Shown here piece after piece: positions 57,590 to 64,000 of a stretch of DNA of 64,000 nt (the stretch's first letter is position 1; every line of letters begins with the position of its first letter). The notes under the pieces were generated by a model. It worked only from the letters and a program-made list of their open reading frames with translations. It ran no database searches and was not told where the DNA came from. The position numbers and the translations under genes are program-made. Origin of the DNA: Anastrepha obliqua (lineage: Eukaryota; Arthropoda; Insecta; Diptera; Tephritidae); the NCBI RefSeq assembly GCF_027943255.1, contig NC_072895.1:79920001-79984000 (forward strand), read 5' to 3'.

Positions 57590-57805
57590 ACTGGGTTGTT
57601 AGCTCTAGAAATCTTGAGTAAAAGTGGAGGAAAAGTAAAGTTTATAGAAAAAAAATTTAATTTTCAAAATGATCTGCAACGAGCTGTCCAGAACTCGTAT
57701 GGAATACATCCTGACATACCGCTTAAGTCAAGGCATGATAGAATAATTGAGGCAATCCGAGATCAATACATTAATGGAGAATTTAAAAGGCTTCATTTCT
57801 TATGA
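57590..57805 (+). pseudogene. Unidentified coding-like remnant
   Basis: A ~70-codon frame whose C-terminal half reads like real protein: FNFQNDLQRAVQNSYGIHPD, then RHDRIIEAIRDQYINGEFKR. Charged and hydrophobic residues alternate as in a helical domain. There is no good start codon or splice context. It could be a transposon remnant or a decayed exon. I do not recognise the family. Confidence 0.3.
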
Positions 57806-58829
57806 TGTGGTGGTTTTGAAAGAATTCATGTTTGGCAAAGCATTACAACAGGAAGCATAACAGGATAGTATAGACGCGATCTATAATATACATTCATTAT
57901 AAGAAAGTTGGGATTGGAAATTATTTCCAATGATCCTACCTGGATATGAGTGGATGTAGTGTCCAGAGAAGGGTTAGAATGCTAAGGGAGCTGATTTGTC
58001 AGAGGGAACGATAAAGCTGCTGACTGAGCAAACCTTTTATTATTGAACAAGGACCTATAATGAATTAAAACCAATAAATATGAAAATAAGGAAACTTCAA
58101 ATTTGTGTGCCTCAAACTGGTTGGCATACTTTGTATTATTACACTAGCCTATGAGTTTTCACAATACAAATTATATTTACTTAAGCCGGAAAACAGATTG
58201 TAATAATACTGTTCAACCTTCGATTATTAATTTATTATTACATGCTTCCATCTATGCATGGAAAATATGAAGAAAGCTGTGATAGCCACAACAATACAAT
58301 TGCTAATGGAATGTTTTTCATCCGACAGCGATGTGAAATGGAACAAATTATTGTGGACAAAACAAGATGTGATGCTAAGCTCGTTGTTATTAATTTTATT
58401 TGCTTAATTTATGTGTTTTAATTTGTTACGAGGTAGCGCAAATTAAAAAAAATTTGAATTTTTGTTATTTTTCCTACCAACGGCTGTCCGTAAAACTTGC
58501 AAATTGTTACTGGTTTTGCTTTCATATACTGTTATTGAACAGACCTAGTGTTGGTAAAATAGTTGTGACATATCTTTAGCAGCTGGCATTCCAATAAGCC
58601 CCATTTGCTAAAGAACGTACGCTCTTAGTATTTGCTGACGGCGAAGCAATAACAAAAGAAGTACAGAAAAAATATTAAATTGAAAAAATCTGTATGAACT
58701 GCATAAGTGGCTAAAAAAAATTTGTGAAAACGCGTTTTGCTCCCAAAAAGGTACCTACCTTCAGGGGGTACGAAATAATATAAAAATTAATACTGGGCGA
58801 ATCAAAGTTTCGCCAGAGTAAACCGGGAT
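57806..58829. other. Spacer and likely FBXO42 promoter
   Basis: No gene or clear repeat. The start codon at 58830 is preceded by a short less AT-rich stretch (AAGTTTCGCCAGAGTAAACC), so transcription probably starts shortly upstream. Confidence 0.35.
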
Positions 58830-61428
58830 ATGGAAGGTGTTCGCAACGAAATTTCGGCTTCAAATGAATCCCAAATTCCAGCAACAAAAAAGGAGAAAGA
58901 TTTTTGTAGCAAGGACACTTTCATTATCGATAATGTAGTGCACAAGGATAATGATTCAATGTCGAATTTGGCAACCATTCGAGCCGATAAGCGGCCAGTA
59001 TATTTAGACGCTCTGCCCGATGAGATATTAGAGTTTATACTCACTTATCTGCCACCCTACAGAGATTTGGAATGTTGTAGCTTGGTTTGTAAGCGTTGGA
59101 ATGCAGTTGTTAACAGTAAGTATAAAATACACAAAATAAAAAATAAACTCATATACGAATTCTATTTGAAAGATCTTATACGTCGCTCTAAATTAAACCT
59201 GCATAAAGGTCTGCTGGATTACCGATTAAGATGGGAGGTTTTTTCGCAGCAAACGGCTGCGAAAGTAGCGGCATATAAAAATACAACAAAAAATTTAACA
59301 GCACCTCCTGCCACGCCCCCAATCATAGCTGGCCGCTTCTCACATTCTGCAGTGAGGCATGGGAATTCGATGTATGTTTTTGGTGGCGGGTCATCTTCGG
59401 ATACAACATTTAATGATTTGTGGCGCTTCGATTTGTCCGAAATGATTTGGGAACGTCCGCTATCTATGGGATCATATCCTTCACCGAAGGGGAGTGCATC
59501 GATAGTTTGTTGGGGCGAACAATTGGTGTTGTTTGGCGGATGGCGCTACCCATCATTGCATCCACCCTACCAACCTTGGTGCCTGTTTGACGAACTTCAT
59601 TTCTACGATTTAAATAGCAACCGTTGGACACTACGTATAACTTTACCAAGCCCACCGCCTATGGCTGGTCACTCGGCCAGTGTGCATGGCGATCGTATGG
59701 TTATCTTTGGTGGCTACCAAATTGCAGAGGGTTTGAACAGTAATTCTAATGAAACATGGTGCTTAGATCTGAACGAGTTAAAATGGTGGCAACCGCGATT
59801 TATGGGTAACACAAAACCTCCACCACGCTATGGTCAGTTTCAGTTGGTTTTAGATGAGCATCACCTGTTGATTGTTGGAGGTTGTGGCGGTCCAAATAGT
59901 GTATACTCAGACGCTTGGCTATTAGACATGTCACAAGAGGCTTGGTTATGGCGTGCTATACCGATACGTAATAAAAAATTTGGTGCTACTCACATGTGGT
60001 GCAATCCTGCCTGTAAGATCGGCTCAAAATTGGTTGTGCTAGGACCCACTCCTAATATGCCACAAGATTTCCAGATGATGAAGCAGATGCGAGTGCATGT
60101 GGGTGGATTTAGACGACCAGGTGGAGCACAAGGAGGTGATGTGGACGCCGAAATGCCAGCACCTCGTTACGGTGCTGTGCAACAACAAAATAATCGAAAC
60201 AATCCTTTCGATCGACAACGACTTTTAGGAGGCGGACTGGAAATGGCTGCAATTGCACCAAATCCACCTCCTGGACAAAGACTAAACCTACAACATAGAC
60301 TTGATAATGCACGATTAGTTGGTCCTGATGAGCAATATTTCGCCAATCGGCGTGCTATTCTACAACAGAATCAACAGCAGCAGGCTAATAATATTTTTAA
60401 TAATAATGATAACAATAGCAATAATAATAATATTCAACCGCGACGTGGCCGGCTTAGTGATTTGCATGTCAATATATCCGCTCAAAATTCACTGGCTGTC
60501 GAGGAGCGTAATCAAAACCGTCCAACTTGTTCAAACTCCATGGCACCCTCCTCTTCTAATTCATCAGCGGCCACATCAACACTTTCATCGTCATCAAGTG
60601 CATCCGTATTCCGCACTAATGGAATTCCCTCCCCACGGAACGATAACGACTCCCCTGCGCCTAATAATGGAGGAGTTGCAGCAACTGTGAGTGGTAATCA
60701 TTCTAATGACATAGAAGCGGCGAATCGTTTGCAACGAAACTTAGCACTACGTTGTAGAGATAACGAACCTTTATTGCCCAAACGTTTCGATGAATTATAT
60801 GAAGTGAGTACGGAAACAACTATACCTATTGTGTATAATACACAATAACGTATTAGTATTTAAAAAATTATCTAGATTCAATGGCTATATTCAGCTAGTA
60901 GAAATTATGAGTAAATTATAAAATTATGCTCGTACCTATTATAGTATTGTATTTAAAAATATATATTTCAGGATATATTATTTATCATATTTCCAGGATC
61001 CTTTTAGAATGGCGGCATTTAACGTTCAAAGTAAGCCTCGCAGCGTTTCAAAAGACCATAATGAGCGTATACGTCGGATGGAAGAAAAGATGAATGCTTT
61101 AAGAAACTCGCGTCGTAACGCAATGATAGGAGAACCCAAGGCAATAAAAGAGCCTTCTCCAAAACGAATTAAGCGAAATGTTCTTTCGTTATTTGTATGT
61201 GATCTCTCGGCGGCAATGGATAAAGACGATCCTTATCTACAGTGGGTGGAGTATAAAAACTATGGTGTTATAGCTGGAGCTCCGGAACGATTAATACTAT
61301 CCACAATGGTTGCGGGACATGGTGAACTGATATTGTTTGGTGGTGTGCATAAAGAGACACTGGGCGAGATAACACATCAGGTTTCGAACTCGGTTCATTT
61401 CCTAAGCGCGCCGCGTGAAATAATTTAA
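58830..61428 (+). CDS. FBXO42: F-box only protein 42 orthologue (F-box/Kelch)
   Basis: Substrate receptor of an SCF ubiquitin ligase: the F-box docks on Skp1 and the Kelch propeller recruits targets. Two exons, 58830-60803 (GAA/GTGAGT) and 60997-61428 (atatttccag), join in phase 0; 801 residues. The upstream frame would run on only to 60848 by intron readthrough. The F-box lies at about 58-98 (LDALPDEILEFILTYLPPYR, LVCKRWNAVVN). Kelch repeats at about 165-410 include RFSHSAVRHGNSMYVFGGG, LVLFGGWRYPSLHPPYQPWC, MAGHSASVHGDRMVIFGGY and RYGQFQLVLDEHHLLIVGG. A long Asn/Gln/Ser-rich, poorly ordered region follows (about 440-640). Exon 2 supplies the conserved tail with WVEYKNYGVIAGAPERLILS and GHGELILFGGVH, which helps to distinguish FBXO42 from other Kelch proteins. 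The Drosophila counterpart is, from memory, CG6758. Confidence 0.9.
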
Positions 61429-62689
61429 TTTATCTCAAAGGTAAATAAGGTACATATGCTATAAAATAAGATTTAATTTTATATTTTTTGTAATTTTATA
61501 CAAATATAAGCATATCGGTTGTATTTATCTCTTTTTGTTTTAATAATTGTTCATTTTTTTTTAAATAACATATACATTTGTTTTAATCGTTCTATTTGAA
61601 TTTTTTTACATCCTTTTGCAGAATTTAAAAAATAAGAGAAGTGTGCTGTTCGAATCTTGTTGGAAAGGAATAAGTGATATAACCACTAGTTTTCTAATCC
61701 CCTTTTAAGATATCTAACTGTGTTAGAGTTAAGAGCGTTTCACTGAGGAATTTAAAGTGTGTAATAATTAAAAACAAATACAAACATGCTGCCAGAAGAT
61801 CGAAAAATCAAACTTATATTTCAACGCAGAATATAAAAAATGTAAATAGTGATCAATTTCTATTTTTAAAACTAACCAAGGTACATTTGATAAGTTTTTT
61901 CGTCCTTCAGAATAATTATTAAAAATTATTAAGATCAAGTACAATCGGAATTTTGTGTGTGTGGGAAAATTAATCGGTTAAAGATCAGATTTTTATCTCT
62001 TGTGCAAAAGATATCAGCTTAATTACTAGTATAAAATATTATACTTAAAATGTTCCAATTTTCTTTAAATATGTTCAATAAAATAATTTTGAATCCATAG
62101 ATTTACATTTTAAAGGTGCTTTAATTTGGCTCATCCAGACACAACTTTCGGTTCAGTGGCAGGCTAGATTCAAGTTTTATGATGAACAAAAATATGTAAT
62201 ATTTGTCATTTGTAGCATTAACCAAAAGTTTCAAGTGATAGAAATTGTTTCAGCAGGCAATAGAAAACCTCCAAGTGAATTTCTGTTTTAAAAGAGTTTT
62301 TCATATCCTTATATATATAAGGATAGTCTGAGTTTTGAAAGTGGCAAAAAACTAGTGCCATCCATATGTAGGGCAACATCAAATCTGCATTCATCTATTC
62401 ATTCCGGTTTCAGAAAGGAATAAAGAAATAAATCAGGATTTATCCAGAATATAGTAAATAAGGGAATATGATATATGCATAAGAATGAAAATTTCCAATG
62501 TACTGCCCTGAAATTTCATAAAATTTTGACGTGAAAAACACAGAAAACGAACTATGTGACTTATCACGCTGAAATTTGCCATGTAAGCTTATAACAGTCC
62601 TACCAAAAAACAAAAAATTTATTTTTGCCATATGTCATCCGCGGACCGTTTTATTGTTACGTCTCGTTCATATTTGAGCAGAAGTTATA
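61429..62689. other. FBXO42 3' UTR and spacer
   Basis: AT-rich non-coding sequence after the TAA at 61426-61428. AATAAA at ~62077-62095 is a plausible polyadenylation signal. No further gene was recognised. Confidence 0.4.
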
Positions 62690-62870
62690 TGCGCATATGT
62701 ACATATATAAATTCACATATTTGTATTTGCATATGCCTTCTTCCTGTGTGCATGGTAATGAACCATTTCTCTGTTGAGAATAGGACGATGATAGGAAAAG
62801 TAGGAAATGAATTAAAAAAGTCAAATCGATGATGGTGCCTCTTAGTGTTGTTGACATACTGACAAACTGA
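62690..62870. repeat. Third copy of the unidentified dispersed repeat
   Basis: Matches 56010-56205: GCGCATATGTACATATATAA, ATTTGTATTTGCATATGCCT, TCTTCCTGTGTGCATGGTAA, TGAACCATTTCTCTGTTGAG, GATGATGGTGCCTCTTAGTG. A ~30-base segment present at 56125-56160 is missing here. The copy ends around TTGTTGACATACTGAC. Confidence 0.7.
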
Positions 62871-62904
62871 ATTTAGCGGCTTTATATTAATTTTTGCTTC
62901 CACA

Positions 62905-63060
62905 TTTTAACACACGGCATTTCGTTTTCATTAGTTTGATTAGTTTAAATCTCACAAATCTTAATATTACCAAGCCATTCACTTAATTTTCGCAAACATG
63001 TAATTTCAGACTTGTCAAAGTCGCGAAAAATAAAGTAACTGGTTTTTAATGGCGCCACCT
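62905..63060. repeat. Diverged repeat shared with 38160-38320
   Basis: AATATTACCAAGCCATTC occurs in both places, followed by a comparable sequence (ATTTTCGCAAACATGTAAT here, ATATTTACAAACAAGTAACT there) and GGCGCCA soon after. It looks like an old dispersed repeat or part of a retroelement 5' region. Confidence 0.45.
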
Positions 63061-63634
63061 TAGATGTTCAATTCGCCTTGCGTTTGAATAATTGTGAATC
63101 TACAAAATGTGGTGGCACTAGAGCAGCAACTACATTTAAATGTACTTTGTTTCTGTAAATTGGAGTTTTGAATAGCAACATTTCCATGAAAATATAAACG
63201 AACAAAACAACTAAAAATGAGCCATGGCACTTAGCAAAGTGGCATGAGTACTGATGATGCCGCCTTCCCAAAACAGTTTCTTTATTTTTCACGGTTTTGA
63301 CAAGTCTGACGTCAAGTTCGTTGCCAATACAAAAATGGCGAACAAAACAAACAAAAGGAGAAATTATACATATGTGAAAATTCAGTGATTGCACATTGAT
63401 GCCACTTTGAGTGAATTCGCTTTGGTTTGAGAAAATAGAAAGACAAATTTTAAGAGTGTAAATACACAGTTATAATACATAAATCGAGTTCAACTCTGTG
63501 GGCATTTGTCAAATTTGTCAAAACAAGGTTGTCAATTTATCGGTAGTTCATCTAAAAAATTCGAAACTTTTAAACACATATTGCTTCGTGATTTAAAAAT
63601 TAGGGGATATTCGAAACGACTGAACTTTAGTAAT
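63061..63634. promoter_or_regulatory. Probable promoter / 5' UTR region of the LIN37-like gene
   Basis: No gene or repeat is recognised between the diverged repeat and the ATG at 63635. Short inter-gene distance and lower repeat content suggest that the transcription start is here. TCGCGAAAAA at 63022-63031, slightly upstream, resembles an E2F-type site, but one short match is weak evidence. Confidence 0.3.
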
Positions 63635-64000
63635 ATGAGAACTCCGACACAGCGTAGGAAGGGCCAAAATGATATCCAACTAGCACGGGGACGTTTCAGA
63701 AATGTATTAAACGATGCATTGGGAGGTTCTGATGATGATGGAGACGCCACTGAAGAAGATTTGCCACATCGTGGACGCCCGCCAAAGAACCTAAACAATT
63801 TGCAAAGGGAAATGTTATCACCGCGTAGCTCTCGCAATAGCAGTTTGTCACCAGGAAAATACTTAACTCCAACGAAACGTCGAAAGCGCGAGGAGCAAAC
63901 TTCTGGTGGTATAGGGGAGGAAAATGTTGGAACATCTACTCAACTGACTCAAAAAATACAAGCAGAGAGTTTCGTTATGAAGTTGTTCGATCGTAGTCTT
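63635..64000 (+). CDS. mip40: LIN37 / Mip40-like subunit, 5' part (runs off the window)
   Basis: LIN37 family proteins are core subunits of the DREAM / Myb-MuvB complex, which represses or activates cell-cycle and developmental genes in the nucleus. The ATG at 63635 opens 122 codons with no stop before the window ends, so this is a partial gene. Starting residues are MRTPTQRRKGQNDIQLARGR. LARGRFRNVLNDALGG (about 16-31) resembles the N-terminal helix of human LIN37, and FVMKLFDRSL at the edge matches the highly conserved motif that starts the LIN37 core. Between them are an acidic run, an AT-hook-like HRGRPPKN and basic KRRKRE. The next residues outside the window would confirm or refute the call. 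Confidence 0.78.
   Translation, partial: MRTPTQRRKGQNDIQLARGRFRNVLNDALGGSDDDGDATEEDLPHRGRPPKNLNNLQREMLSPRSSRNSSLSPGKYLTPTKRRKREEQTSGGIGEENVGTSTQLTQKIQAESFVMKLFDRSL

Overview
The window looks like nuclear DNA of a higher fly, most probably a true fruit fly (Tephritidae). The base composition is AT-rich and littered with short TATG/CATA runs, introns are short where no repeat has entered them, the proteins are closest to fly families, and several mariner relics carry the D,D41D spacing of the rosa subfamily described from tephritids. No bacterial gene, CRISPR array, operon or functional tRNA/rRNA gene was seen. All names come from reading motifs; no database was searched.

Five host genes can be supported, all on the plus strand. 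(1) 22163-25168: a BTB plus Pipsqueak-HTH transcription factor, best guess ribbon (rib). (2) 40354-47056: a five-exon C2H2 zinc-finger protein with a ZAD-like N terminus. (3) 52099-52545: the two-exon gene for the 108-residue FK506-binding protein Fkbp12. (4) 58830-61428: the FBXO42 orthologue, an F-box/Kelch substrate receptor. (5) 63635 to the right edge: the first part of a LIN37/Mip40 protein of the Myb-MuvB/dREAM complex. They do not form one pathway.

The rest is mostly a transposon landscape. 1-22162 holds inverted-repeat MITEs, a large palindrome, decayed mariners, two LINE relics and SINE-like repeats; it may contain the first exon and long first intron of rib. 25781-29400 is almost featureless. 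29400-39100 is dense with relics: nested mariners, a dispersed repeat carrying ten copies of a ~126-bp tandem unit, and three or more decayed non-LTR retrotransposons. Introns 2 and 4 of the zinc-finger gene are nearly all transposon (SINEs plus a foldback element; a Tc1 element). 47057-63600 alternates compact genes with mariner, LINE, TTAA-flanked, BEL/Pao-like and unidentified repeats.

The most interesting pattern is two apparent SINE-LINE partnerships. A ~125-bp hairpin-rich element ending in (CAA)n appears a dozen or so times and has a 3' tail like that of a non-LTR element at 48983-49521. A tRNA-derived SINE ends in the same GCGCCAATTA as the RTE-like LINE at 38338-39036. Other items worth checking are a foldback element with a GC-rich tandem core, three identical 16-bp palindromes within 470 bp, and a tRNA-like sequence between 31-bp direct repeats.
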